This document shows, in pieces, positions 42,799 to 53,589 of a stretch of 64,000 nucleotides of DNA. The stretch comes from Galeruca laticollis. Its lineage: Eukaryota; Arthropoda; Insecta; Coleoptera; Chrysomelidae. The position numbers and the translations under genes are program-made. The notes beneath the pieces were generated by a model. It had not been told where the DNA came from, searched no databases, and saw only the letters and a list, made by a program, of their open reading frames with translations. Location: assembly GCA_963921935.1 (NCBI GenBank), contig OY998176.1:52291813-52355812 (forward strand), written 5' to 3'. Each line of letters begins with the position of its first letter. Position 1 is the stretch's first letter.

Positions 42799-43129
42799 TG
42801 TACATAATAACACCATCATTTTGGTTGTATTTACTTTCAGTATAAATGATATCATAACCTTCAATATGGTGTAGACTTGTATCCAATATATTCCATGTTT
42901 CAGTGAATACAATGCAGTCTATATCAGAACTTAATGTTGTGAGGAACATTTTGAATTCATTTAGATTTTTGTTGATACTGCGAATATTATTGAGTACTAT
43001 TTTAAAATTTGAATTCAACTGGTTGATGGACAAAACCTCTGTACACTGTTCAATAGTTTCTAATTCATATGTCTCTATATTCGGTACTTCGAAGTCTCGT
43101 ATATATTGTTCCATGTCAAAGATACACAC
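42799..43129 (-). pseudogene. LINE ORF2: start and endonuclease N-terminus
   Basis: ATG at 43127-43129 leads into a leader, then SNFKIVLNNIRSINKNLNEF, DIDCIVFTETWN and DIIYTESKYNQNDGVIMYIK: the N-terminal EEP motifs (N-x-R-S, T-E-T-W). The Tyr-Ile repeats read after this point come from the RTE tail, not the gene. Confidence 0.87.
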
Positions 43130-43329
43130 TAATTAAACAAGAATTATATATAAAGACAATTACGAACTCAGACAAGGAAATTTACCTACATATATTAATA
43201 TACAGATAAAATTGGCAATTAAATAGCAGAAAGACGTGATAAGAAAGAATAAAATTCAAACTATTTAGAGTTAATTAATAAAACTAAAATTTATTATAAA
43301 GATCTAGGTAGTATAGTTCCTTCCCATTA

Positions 43330-44063
43330 TTTAGTCTGTGATGCTGAGCGAGTTTTCGGCTTCTTAGTCAGCGTTGACTATCAGTGGTAGTTGTGTATTT
43401 TCACTTGTTTTTTGATCTTCAGACAAATTAGGAGTATTGGGTGGGCTGGTGGTTTCTGTTCTTGATATTTTTGTCAATTCCTCAAGAGTGTGAGACTTGT
43501 TATCCAAAACCAGTTTATTATTTTTAATAAAACATTTAGAGTACTACTCTGTTTTACGAGAATGTATGAGTTACGACCTTAAATTTTTGTAAGTTTCTTT
43601 CTCTTTTGGTATTAGGTCATTGGAAATTGAGAGTCCCGAACCCTTGAGATTTTTAATATTTGTAAAAATGGACTTTTTCTTTAAATGTGACACAAATTCT
43701 ACTTTAACTGGAGCAGACTCTGATTTTCCCAGCGGATAGAAATTATTTATGTCACTTTCATTTATATTAGTATCTAAATTATCATTTATTTCAGTGCAGA
43801 TATCTTCAATTTTTATGTTTGGAATTGGTTTGCTTAAACTGAGAATAACAATACTGTTAAGTCATTTTTCTCTATCTGTTCTTTTATAATTTCGACCTCC
43901 TCTTCTACACGTCTGATCCTTGTGCTATGTTCTTCAATTTTTAACAAGTTTTTTCTATGTTTCATGAATGGCACATTTCAATTCAGTTTTTGTATTTTGT
44001 AGCTCTTCTAGTATTTTTTCGGTTGCTTCTTTTAATACTTTTTTAATAGTCAATTCATTCATT
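43330..44063 (-). pseudogene. LINE ORF1 (coiled coil and FP-type domain)
   Basis: From ATG at 44061-44063: NELTIKKVLKEATEKILEEL and a charged coiled-coil-like stretch, then NNFYPLGKSESAPVKVEFVS, KKKSIFTNIKNLKGSGLSIS and NDLIPKEKETYKNLR. This is the Baculo_FP-like RNA-binding block found in ORF1 of insect CR1/Jockey-type LINEs. Several stops. ORF2 begins about 200 bp downstream. Confidence 0.7.
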
Positions 44064-44299
44064 GTGTAGATTAAAAATTCAATAGTGTGTTTGCTTTAGT
44101 TTATTATTGTAAATAATACTACTTGTAGATAAAAACTTAATGAGTTATTTCCAGTTCTGAACATAGAAATTTCGTGAGGTCTAGTTGTTCCCAGCCATAA
44201 ATATTCATTTCGAGAACTAAATACTGTTTTATGAATCTCCGTTTTATATTATATCTGGGGTAGGATCATTCTTGAGCAACTTAGTGGAATCAAATAAGT

Positions 44300-46260
44300 T
44301 AGAATAAGAGTTACTCACAGTTTTCTTCAGTTTAACAGAGGCGATGTGAAGAACGTTGTTATCACCTTGAACTACTACCTAACATCCTAGCATCGGCGCC
44401 GTGGTTGAATGTATCTTCATGGTTTCAAAAACCATTTGACAATCTTCATACCAATGATAAGCTCTTGTTTATTTTGTGATTTAATGGCCTGGCAATATCT
44501 CCAAACTTCCTTATGAACCTTTGATGATATGTGTGAAGCTCAAAGAAACTTCTAATTTGATGTTTGTCATTTGGTTGCTGAATGGAAACAATTTTCACTG
44601 GATCCGCCGCTACCCTTCACTGTTTACTATATGACCCAGATAGTTTACTCGATTTTGGAATAGATACCACTTATTCGGGTTTAACATAAGCTGGGCAGGT
44701 TGAAGTCGTTTGAATACATCTTCTAAAAGCTTCAGGTGTTCGTCAAATGTGTTCCCTATTACTACGATGTCGCCCAAATAGACCAGCAATGTTTTCCAAG
44801 ATAACCCACCCTCTCAATAAATTTTCCACGGGTCAAGGTATCTAGCGTATCGTCCATTCGAGGCAGAGGGTAGTTGTTTTTCTTCGCCCCGTTGTTTAGC
44901 TGGGAATAGTCCACGCAGAATCTGGTGGTTTCATCCTCTTTCTTGACGAGCACTACGGGAGACACCAATGGGCTAGAAGATGGTTCTATTACGCTCCCTT
45001 CTTCCATCTCTAGAATTATTCTTTCAGCTTCCTCTCTCTTCGCTAATGGTATTCATAGAGTTGATTGTCTTGGCATCACCAGTGTTGATTTTGTGCTTGA
45101 CGGCTGATGTTATTCCAGCCTTCTCTACTTTTGGTACGAATAGATCTCGATACTGCAAGAATAGGTCTCGATACTGCAAGAGAAATTCTCCCATTTTCCT
45201 TTTCGAAGCTCGATTCAACGATTAATCAGCTACTGTTAACATCTGTTATGATCGGCCATTAGAATTGTTTGACGAACTATAAACGTCACTGGTACGCAGG
45301 ATTCAATCCTGGTTGCCTCGTTGATGATAATTTGGTAATCGTTAACGATTATGATACGTACTGGACTCTCCTTCCCCGACGTTCAAATCCTTTTATAATA
45401 AGTACTCCTTTGCCAACCGTTATGTCGTGGTTCCGTAGTTCCATCATAACAGATGTACTTTCCTCCATGATTCCCAAATATAAGATGATTTTCTCTAGTG
45501 CAAAAGTGCAAATTGATAAGCAAATCGACCTAGTCGGGCAATATCTACTTCACACTCACGTCACGTTTCTGCATTTTGTTCTTCAGCTGGGATTGGTAGA
45601 ATTGTTCTAGATGTTCATGACCATATCGCATGCCCAACCTTTTATTCAGCAGCTCAAAATCCTCCGTTTCTTCAAGGGGTATCTTCTGAAGTATATCTTA
45701 GGCGTCTCCTCCAAGCGCAATGGTTAAGTTCGTTGCCTTCCCCATATCGGACCAATTATTTATTCTAGCGGCTGCTTCAAACTGTTTTACATAATTTGTC
45801 TACGATATTTTTCCATCGAAAGTCGGGGCTTGACTCGGGAAAAACTGCCAATATCTTTTACCTTGGGGTGTGTTTCTGTCTTGCAGGGTTTTAGTTGTTC
45901 AATATTCTTTCCTTCTGTTGACGTGTCTTGTGCTTTTACATCTGCCGCATTTCTCTGTAACTCCTTGATTTTCTCTTTCATCGTTGTCATCTTATTCTCA
46001 ATATCCGATTTTAGAGACATAATTCTATTTTCGACGTCAGCAGAAATATCATTTTATATTGATAAGATATCGGTAGAAATATTGTCCATGTTAGCAAAAA
46101 TTTCGTTTTTCATAGCTCACATCTTCTCGTCCATATTAACAGAAATATCGTTCCTCATAGTAGAAATATCCTTCTCCATATCAGTCATAGCTTCGACGAC
46201 TACACTGGTGTGCGATTTCGTAACAATAATATCGAAACAATAGTCAATATTTTAGAATTT
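44300..46260 (-). pseudogene. Gypsy element fragment: gag end to reverse transcriptase
   Basis: Minus strand: 46020-45787 is a coiled-coil gag-like segment (SLKSDIENKMTTMKEKIKEL); 45600-45270 is a degenerate protease/spacer region; 45218-45024 reads KMGEFLLQYRDLF, KAGITSAVKHKINTGDAKTI. 45007-44762 reads EEGSVIEPSSSPLVSPVVLV, KKEDETTRFCVDYSQLN, YPLPRMDDTLDTLTRGKF (RT fingers). About 44790-44560 gives VYLGDIVVIGNTFDEHLKLL (Y-L-D-D-equivalent, with G for D) and QNRVNYLGHIVNSEG. No LTRs were identified. The altered YxDD box and multiple stops make it inactive. Confidence 0.83.
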
Positions 46261-46548
46261 TTATAATTTTTTCATTATATTGTGGGATTATTTAACAGTT
46301 AGTTTAATTTAAAACAGTAACTCATTAGTTCAATTTTCTTTCGGTTTTTCTTAACTAATATTTGTTCAATCATTTGTTGATTTTATCTATTTTTACCTTG
46401 TTATTTTAACAAGCTTGTTCACAAAAAACATTACGTAAAATATGGTTGAACTGATATAAGCATACCAAAAAATGTGACATGCAAACGTATGAGGTTATAT
46501 GAGTTATATGACCTTGTTGACCGTTGAAATTTAATATGTACAACATAC

Positions 46549-46706
46549 CTGGGATAATCGTCTCTATAGATGATTGTTGGTGCATATAAAAAATACAAAA
46601 ATTTCGAAACCGTTGGCATATCTATCTTCTCCCTTTTAGATTTTACTAATAATATTTTTGGGACATTTTCTCTTACGAACGAATGAATTTTCATCAAGAA
46701 ACGTAC
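46549..46706 (-). CDS. SOAT: Sterol O-acyltransferase (MBOAT), internal exon
   Basis: Acceptor TTCTAAATTTTAG ends at 46707; donor GTATGTTG starts at 46548. The 158-bp exon reads [20 protein letters not shown] and [20 protein letters not shown], then the first two bases of an Arg codon completed by the next exon at 36843. It matches the conserved EQVRFLMK-x-x-SFVRE and YLYFLFAPTLIYRDxYPR region of SOAT/ACAT enzymes. No stops. Upstream exons for the N-terminus and first membrane spans were not found in the window. The intron to the next exon is about 9.7 kb. Confidence 0.9.
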
Positions 46707-46846
46707 CTAAAATTTAGAAATAATATGACATTGTAAATTCAAATATAAAACTATACATGCTGAAGCAATGGTGTAACGAAATAAATGCTTTCTATAGTAA
46801 AAATTTTAAAACTTCCCACGCTTCATATCTTCTCTCCATTAAATAA

Positions 46847-46865
46847 TAGGTTAGGTTAGGTTAGG
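46847..46865 (+). repeat. Short (TTAGG)n tract
   Basis: Nearly four units of TTAGG, the arthropod telomeric repeat, preceded by AAATAA. A second shorter tract (49097-49111) has a similar preceding sequence. Too short to be a telomere. Confidence 0.7.
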
Positions 46866-47421
46866 TTTATAGTGAGTGGGTCAATGAGGCCCTCCACTGC
46901 GACGCGTAAGAGTCTATTGTAGCTCCCAGTAAATAATATGAAGAATCGAAAAAACCGGTGCATTCTATTTTCAAGGTAGATCCTTTGAACTTGAAATTGA
47001 ATCTTTGTAGCCCTCGAGGTTTCATCGAGGTAGATGCTACCTTTAGAATCTTAAATGGGGAGGGGAGTCAAGTGACACAGCATTTCGATGGGCGTTTAAT
47101 TCTCTTTCTAATGGTATCCTGACTTATAATTTTTTGATGAGCATTCTCCGAATAATAGCGTTCTAAGCAGAAGTAATTATACATTATTGTATCGACTCTC
47201 CTTTTATCAGAAACAGTAAGGGGGGTGTCACCGCTCTAATCCTAGAGTAAAAGGAATAAATTATTCTTTCGATTATGAATTTTTATTTGTTGGGTATTTT
47301 CTGCTTACAAAAACAAACAGACATTGTATCTACTATCTACGTACATCTTTCTCAGATACTGTTCAAAATGTCCATTTTGCTCTAAGCAGTTCGGGGTTGG
47401 AAGCATAGAACTCCCATAACA
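46866..47421. other. Unassigned spacer
   Basis: A relatively GC-rich piece (CAATGAGGCCCTCCACTGCG) follows the TTAGG tract. Otherwise no gene or repeat seen. Confidence 0.35.
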
Positions 47422-47691
47422 ATGGCGGAAATACCAGCTTCCAATTCCTTACTAAAGTCAGTATCTTGTTACTGCAAAAAGTGGTGTGGTGGCGCATGCA
47501 ACTGTCGAAATACTGGACTTAAATGTTCGGTTTTATGTGGCTTCTGCAATGGAGAATCTGGTGGAAATTTGCCGGAAATCCGCATTGAAAGCGAGAACGG
47601 GGATGACGACATTTTTCAGGCTACGGATCAAAAGTACGACCAGGACCCCAACAATTATCAACCCGGATCATCGAAACGTACCAAACTGTAG
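47422..47691 (+). CDS. CXC-type cysteine-rich ORF, function unknown
   Basis: 89 codons without interruption. The core VSCYCKKWCGGACNCRNTGL followed by KCSVLCGFCNGE has the Cys spacing of a CXC (tesmin/TSO1-like) half-domain, a DNA-binding zinc fold, then an acidic tail and basic end (SSKRTKL). Such single CXC modules occur at the C-termini of insect transposon-related proteins and of host regulators. No upstream partner exon or transposase is evident, so it may be the last exon or end of a longer protein. ATG at 47422 may be internal. Confidence 0.5.
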   Translation: MAEIPASNSLLKSVSCYCKKWCGGACNCRNTGLKCSVLCGFCNGESGGNLPEIRIESENGDDDIFQATDQKYDQDPNNYQPGSSKRTKL

Positions 47692-48199
47692 TAGAAACTA
47701 ATTTTTTTAACACTCTAAAATAATAATTTACGATTCTTAAATTTAAAAATAAATGCGAAATACTTTTAGTCCTTAAACTTTGTTTACGAAAAGTATAATA
47801 AGGTGAATGTCCCTATTATCGGCCATGTCCCAATCATCGGCCACTTTGCCTAATATTTCCGTTATAATAAGAAATTCAGTCGAAATTCACACAAACAAAT
47901 ATAATTTGCCATTGAATTCAACATTCCGTTATCTATTGCACTACGCATGCTTGTCTTCGAATACCCTCAAACAATTTGCGTTCACAAAATCAGTTGCATT
48001 GTAAACGTCGTAGTGTACAGTACCGATTTTATTAGTCAGGATATATCACTAGTCTGAGGTCTTCTGAGCCGTTTGCTATCATGCCAAATACTCAGTGACC
48101 TTCAACTATTCTTCTTCTATTATACTTTCGAAACCCGAATTACGATTCATCAATCTAAAATGTATCATTAATATTATTTAGTTAAATTGATAGATATTT
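47692..48199. other. Unassigned, possible DNA-transposon end
   Basis: ATTATCGGCCATGTCCC and ATCATCGGCCACTTTGCC occur close together near 47812-47848, like a terminal or subterminal repeat of a DNA transposon. No matching inverted end was found. Confidence 0.35.
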
Positions 48200-48773
48200 A
48201 TTATTGATTTTAGCTGCACGATAATATTGGGACCCCCGAATTTTGGCAGATTTGTTTGCATTTGCGAGAAAGCCCTTGTAACCATTTCAGGGCAGTATTT
48301 ATGTCTTGCTGCAAGCGTTGCTTTCGACAAATGCATTTCCGAATCTGGACGTGTTGTACTAAATATTATCCGTTCGTACGACTCGATGTGTGCAAAACCA
48401 AACCAAACTCTGAAATATTCAATAATATTGTTTTGAGTTTTTTTAAAGAAGAAAAAAAAACGTACCTTATTTCGATTTCGGGAGACAAATGGATGTGTTC
48501 AAACCACGTGTTTTTTGCGACAGTTTCATCTGGACAACGCCTTGCTGTTTTTGAACAACGGTATATGCCCAGATCTTTTTCTCTATGGTAATAATGGGAA
48601 AAAACATCAGGTTTGTTACCATGCCCTTCACGTTGAGTTTTACATAAGGGGCGTTTAGGCAACAAACCATGTAAAAAACCGAATTCATAAGCTTCTTGTC
48701 GCGAACGAGGAAGAGCCATTTCTACAACTTGAGTCGACATTTTTGTAAATAATATGAACGTATATATGAACAA
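48200..48773 (-). pseudogene. Merlin-like (ISXO2-type) transposase, N-terminal half
   Basis: Minus strand from 48773: ALPRSRQEAYEFGFLHGLLP, YRCSKTARRCPDETVAKNTW followed by FEHIHLSPEIE, which resembles the zinc-like C-x-x-x-x-x-x-C and S-x-x-x-x-x-x-F motif at the start of Merlin transposases. A frameshift near 48440 leads to EYFRVWFGFAHIESYERIIF, SKATLAARHKYCPEMV and KFGGPNIIVQLKS, matching the segment just before the first catalytic Asp (I-G-G-P-x-x-I-V-E-I-D-E). The DDE core is absent. Confidence 0.55.
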
Positions 48774-48926
48774 AATGATTTAACTCAACTGAATATAGAA
48801 TATTAAATTCACATGTATGTACATGTATACATACCTACCTTCTATGCTTTATCAGGATTGTCGTTTTTATGCTTTATTGCCATTTTTTTTAAATTTTCGC
48901 ATTTATTGACCATAGCGATATAAAAA

Positions 48927-49583
48927 GCATTTTTTCTTGACGAAACAGTTTCGAAGACCGTTTTGAAACAGTTCCGGCGTGACGTAATCACTAGTGGCGA
49001 TCGCACATATGAAACGTTTTAAAACGTCACGTGATGAGTATCTATCTGCCTAGTCAGCTTCTATTTGTTTACATTTTTTTCACAGTCAAATAATAGAGGT
49101 TAGGTTAGGTTGTTTATTTTTGAACATCTTAGCAGATATTTTTGTCGTTTCAATTTCAGTATTATTTATTAGCCGGGATTCGTAGGTTATTAGTTAATTA
49201 GTTTACGTTAAGATGGAATGTGTACTGTTGTTTAATGAACAAAGCTTTTTAGAAAAATACCTTCTGTTTCTTCGCGGGGATTCCTATATAGTAGATAGTA
49301 ATTTTGTTTTTATTAGATTAAATGATTACGAAAAGCATTACCATTTAAAACTTGACGAAGATTGGGTAAATAAATATCTGGAGTATGATTTCCTTTGTTT
49401 CCTTACTATAAAAACAAAACTAAAATGACAGTAATGACACTGCTGACAGCTTAAAACGGTCTTGGAGAACGTTTCGAAACGCTGACAAACAATTTGATTC
49501 CTGACGTCACTAACCGACTAAGAAAATGGACCGTTTTAAAACAGTTTGAAACTGTTTCAAAACAGTTTTTCAAGAAAAAATGC
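48927..49583. mobile_element. About 657-bp MITE-like element with imperfect TIRs
   Basis: Left end GCATTTTTTCTTGACGAAAC, right end its complement with small differences. Both subterminal regions carry repeated GTTTTGAAACAG/CTGTTTCAAAAC palindromes and a CGTGACGT/GACGTCA motif. Contains one short plus-strand ORF (49213-49428). No target duplication evident. Confidence 0.65.
49213..49428 (+). CDS. 71-residue ORF within the MITE
   Basis: ATG to TGA without breaks. The product is acidic-aromatic (FLEKYLLFLRGDSYIVDSNF, DEDWVNKYLEYDFL). I do not recognise a family. It is preceded by ACGTTAAG. It may be a chance frame or the remains of a larger gene in the parent element. Confidence 0.35.
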   Translation: MECVLLFNEQSFLEKYLLFLRGDSYIVDSNFVFIRLNDYEKHYHLKLDEDWVNKYLEYDFLCFLTIKTKLK

Positions 49584-50148
49584 CTTAAGTTGATAATAAT
49601 AAATATTATTCATTGATCTGTGTTAAAGGTCAGGAAGAGAGTCACTGCATAGGGTGAAACAACGCATTTCCGCGGATTTTCATTTTCGTATCGGTGCTTA
49701 AAAATAAATCTACAATATAAAATAACATTAATTTTTCATGTATCTCATTTCGTTACTTCTAAACCACATTCACAAAATGGCAACAGCGCATTTTCCGCGG
49801 CAAATTTTTTTCAGTAATATGGTAATTCCGGGAGAGATGGCGCGGCAGGTGAGATGGCGCAATTCAATATCTCCCCCATAGAGAAAGTAATAAGAGAGTA
49901 TTCGTTCCCGTACAAACAGCTGGCATCGCGTCGATCTGAGCGCACCCCTTGCGGGGGGCAGAACTAATTCTTACAGGCGGGATATTTAAATTTGGTAGTT
50001 TGGATTATTGGTAGGTAAATTTTATAGTTTATCATAAAATTGTTTAGTATATAATTATTTCATTTCAAAAAATTATATTTCATTTTTTGTAATGAAATAA
50101 TTATAATAAAGAAGTTTGAGACAAATAATTTAAATTTTTTAATAACCT

Positions 50149-52077
50149 TAAACTTAGTAAAGAACCAACAGCAGCAAAGAAACCATGGATGAGCAATGAA
50201 ATTCTAGATCTAATAGAAACTCGCAGGAAATATAAGAACATAAACATCGACAAATATAAAGAAACCCAAACCAATATTCAAAAATTAATCAGACACGCAA
50301 AGGAGAAATGGATGAATGATCGATGCCAAGAATTAGAAGAACTACAAAAGAAACACGACCAGTTTAATATATACAAAAAAGTTAAAGAAATCACAGGAAC
50401 AAGAAAGAAAGCCCTACGGACCAACTTTCTTAAAACAGAAAATAGTGAACAAATTACAGACCAGGAAGAAATAAGAGAAGAGTGGTCTAGATATATTCGA
50501 GAAATGTTCTATGATGATAGGACAGAGCCAGAACCAGAACGCGACAATGAATTGACAATAAATATCTTACCATCAGAAGTAATAAAAACAGCTTAAAGTG
50601 GAAAAGCTGCAGGACCAGACAATGTATACACAGAAATGCTAAAATTGCTGGATCAAGAAAATCTCCAACGACTCACCGACCTCTTTAATAAAATCTACAG
50701 CTAAGGAATGTACCCCCGTGATTGGCTCAAGTCAGTGTTCATACCGATTCCCAAGAAAAACACATCAAGAAAGTGCTCCGATTTCAGATTAATTAGCTTA
50801 ATAAGCAATACTTTGAAAATTATGTTAAAAATATTACATCGACGTATCTACTTGAAATGCGAACAAAATATAAGCCCCCAACAATTTGGATTTAGATAAG
50901 GGCTGGGAACTCGGGAAGCACTTTTTTAATTAACGGTTTTACTCGAAAAATGTAGAGACCAAAGGAAAGACGTGTATCTGTGTTTCATTGATTACGAAAA
51001 GGCGCTCCATCGCATCAAGCATCCAACACTGTTACAACTGCTCCAAAAACAGGGTCTAGACTACGAAGACATAAGGCTTATAAAAAATTTATATTGGGAA
51101 CAGATAGGATATGTTCGGTTTGATGACACCGTATCGTCAGAAATACCAATAAGAAGGGGAGTACGACAGGGCTGTGTTCTCTCGCCTCTTTAATTTAACA
51201 TTTACTCCGAGTACATATTTCAGCAAGCGTTAGAGGACTGTGAAATTGGCATAAAGGTGAACGGTAAAATACTTAACAATATACGCTACGCAGATGACAC
51301 TGTCATCTTCGCAGACACTCCAGAAGGCTTACAGGGACTAGTAGACAAGATTGTGAAATCAGGTGACCAACACGGCCTGCAAATAAATACAGCAAAAACC
51401 AAAACGATGGTCGTCAGCAGAAATCAAAATCCACAAGCCAATATACGAATATATGGTACTCCAATAGAAGAGGTGAGAAAATTCAAGTATCTCGGGTGCT
51501 GGGTTACCCAAAACCTGGAACCAGAGACCGAAATTCGAGCTCGAATCGAAAACGCAAGAGCCACGTTCGTGAGAATGAAGACATTTCTAACGAATGCCAC
51601 CCTGTCACTCGATACTCGATACCGTTTCGTGAAGTCATACATTTATTCTGTCCTCTTATATGGCACGGAATCCTGGACAATGGGAAAGAGGATAATGCAG
51701 CGAATGGAAGCATTTGAAATGTGGATCTTCCGCAGACTTTTGAAGATACCATGGATCCGAAGAATGAAAAATGAAAATGTTATAAGAATGATGTGAACAG
51801 ACAGGGAACTTTTACAACATGTGAAACAGCGCAAAACTGGTTATCTGGGACATGTATACAGAGGAGAAAAATATCAATTTTTGAGACTGCTTATGGAGAG
51901 AAAGATAGAGGGCAGAAGAGGACTCGGAAGACAAAAATGCTCATGGCTTAAGAATATAAGAGACTGGACAGGATTAGACACATGCACCCTATTGAGAGCA
52001 GCAAGAAATAGAGAGGAGTTTGCTGGTATTATCGCCAACCTTCAGTAGTGAAGAGGGCACTTGAAGAAGAAGAAGAT
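50149..52077 (+). mobile_element. 5'-truncated LINE inside the pogo element
   Basis: Begins in the pre-RT linker and ends with a GAAGAAGAAGAAG tail. TAACCT at 50143-50148 and 52078-52083 is a possible 6-bp target duplication. Lies inside pogo non-coding sequence. Confidence 0.72.
50160..52048 (+). pseudogene. LINE reverse transcriptase (RTE/Jockey-like)
   Basis: 50189-50596 is a charged linker (KKPWMSNEILDLIETRRKYK). Then SGKAAGPDNVYTEMLK, YPRDWLKSVFIPIPKKN, DFRLISLISNTLKIMLKILH, SPQQFGFR, CFIDYEKALHRIKHPTLL, RRGVRQGCVLSPL and IRYADDTVIFADT (intact YADD). 51257-52048 gives KFKYLGCWVTQNLEPETEIR, LYGTESWTMGKRIMQRMEAF and RKIEGRRGLGRQKCSWLKNI. Stops at 50594, 50701, 50897, 50926, 51191 and 51794. 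The endonuclease is absent. Confidence 0.87.
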
Positions 52078-52083
52078 TAACCT

Positions 52084-53580
52084 GCACATAATATAAAAAA
52101 ATTATTAATCACAATTACATATTTCTACTCAGATTACATTACAATATATTTAAGAAAATTAATCCAATATCACATCAAAATGCACATTGTTATTTTAAAA
52201 TTATTGACAACAAAACCAACAAACATTTTAATAAAAGGAAGTTAAAAACTAGATTCTCCATATCCATGAAGACAGGAACAGGTCTGAAACAAAAAGTAAA
52301 TTAAAAGTAGTACGTTTTAAGTAACAAAAAAATATTTTTGTTTGTTAGTCCTCTTACCATCATTATATTTTTCAATTAATAAGGGAACACAAACTTTTAT
52401 GAGTTGAGAAAATACGTATGATTTATGTTCTAGACAGATGAATAAATCAACATTTATATGACCTTTTGCAAAGTGTTATTTTTTTCAGTAATATTTTCTA
52501 CATGAACGAAAAGTGGTGAAATATGATAACAAAGTCATGCAGTATTGAAAGAAATTTAACAGCTTCTCTGTACACAAATCAGACGTATCTTATCGTCATT
52601 TTCTTTGAAGGAAGTGAAACCACGGTGGTGAACAACTAAAATATCTCTCTGCAAATTAGCCTTACATTCTTCGCAATTAAAAGTTATACGAAACTAGAAA
52701 CATAGCTTATGATGAAAATTTGAAAAATATTTTGTTCTTAAACCCAAATTGCGAAGTGGCCAAAAATATTTACTATTAACAATTTTTTACAATACAACTA
52801 TGACGAATTATTCCTGGTAATGACATTTTAAAGGTTAACTTACTTTTATTTACTTTATTAGAACGGCAAACCTAAATAAATTGAAAAAAACTATACATAC
52901 ATACTATAGTATTGACACTTCACTTTGACAAACACAAGCCGTAATCACACAAACCAATGTAAGATTGATTTTGTATATTTTCATTTTTAATGACTTAAAA
53001 GTTAATATACTAGGATATTTCATAATATTTATTCACAATAAAGGCAATATGTTGAAATTCATTGTCATTTATAATATTTTAAATTGTTTTTTCTATATTG
53101 TTCATGTAAAACAGTCTTGTAGTTCGCGCGACTGTAAAGACTCCATCCGCGGGTGGCGGCGCAGAAACGTTGTGCTACTTGCCGCCTATGCATCAAATGG
53201 TCTCTTATATTATTTGTCTATGATCTCCCCTCCTATTACCAAGCCGACTTCTCAGTCACGCTTAGAAGTTCCTTGCTGTGTTTATTGTGAAGCGCTGTTG
53301 TAAAATTCCATCCACGAAGGTAAATAAAACAATTTTGTATTTAAATATGATCCATATTTTTTAACATTTTTACACCTTGATACATTGTATTATGTTCGGT
53401 TTAGTATTTCCAAGGGGTAGCAAAATATCTGTAGCATCATTCTAACCTTAAAAATCATTAGTATACGCAATCAGTAGGGAGCACGTGACTGTGCCATCTC
53501 ACCCACCGATGTTGGGTTAGTTGGCGCGAGCCATCTCTCCCGAGCTAAAAATTTTCGGTTTTCAATTTTTTTTTCTATTA
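52084..53580. other. pogo internal non-coding region
   Basis: AT-rich, no coding frame. Around 53491-53542 it holds reversed GAGATGGC motifs like those at the element's ends. Confidence 0.5.
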
Positions 53581-53589
53581 CTTTTGCAG

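Larger units (their letters stand above)
37877..44063 (-). mobile_element. CR1/Jockey-like LINE, minus strand, split by an RTE element
   Basis: ORF1 (44063-43330) and ORF2 (43129 to 37877) run in the same direction. ORF2 is interrupted at 39421-42784 by the RTE insertion; the frame rejoins as VIMYIKSN | YNYTYKIRD across it. The LINE ends abruptly inside RT after S-K-A-F-D-T, so its 3' half is lost by deletion. It lies in the SOAT intron in the same direction as SOAT. Confidence 0.85.

Noticed and set aside
42685..42912. ORFs made of Tyr-Ile repeats (also at 4113-4304 and 7317-7607)
   Set aside because: They are translations of (TA)n microsatellites, not genes.
25105..46706. SOAT as a processed retropseudogene
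   Set aside because: The three parts are separated by large introns with correct splice borders and phases, and the frames are unbroken.
46847..46865. Chromosome end (telomere)
   Set aside because: Fewer than five TTAGG units, with ordinary interspersed sequence on both sides.
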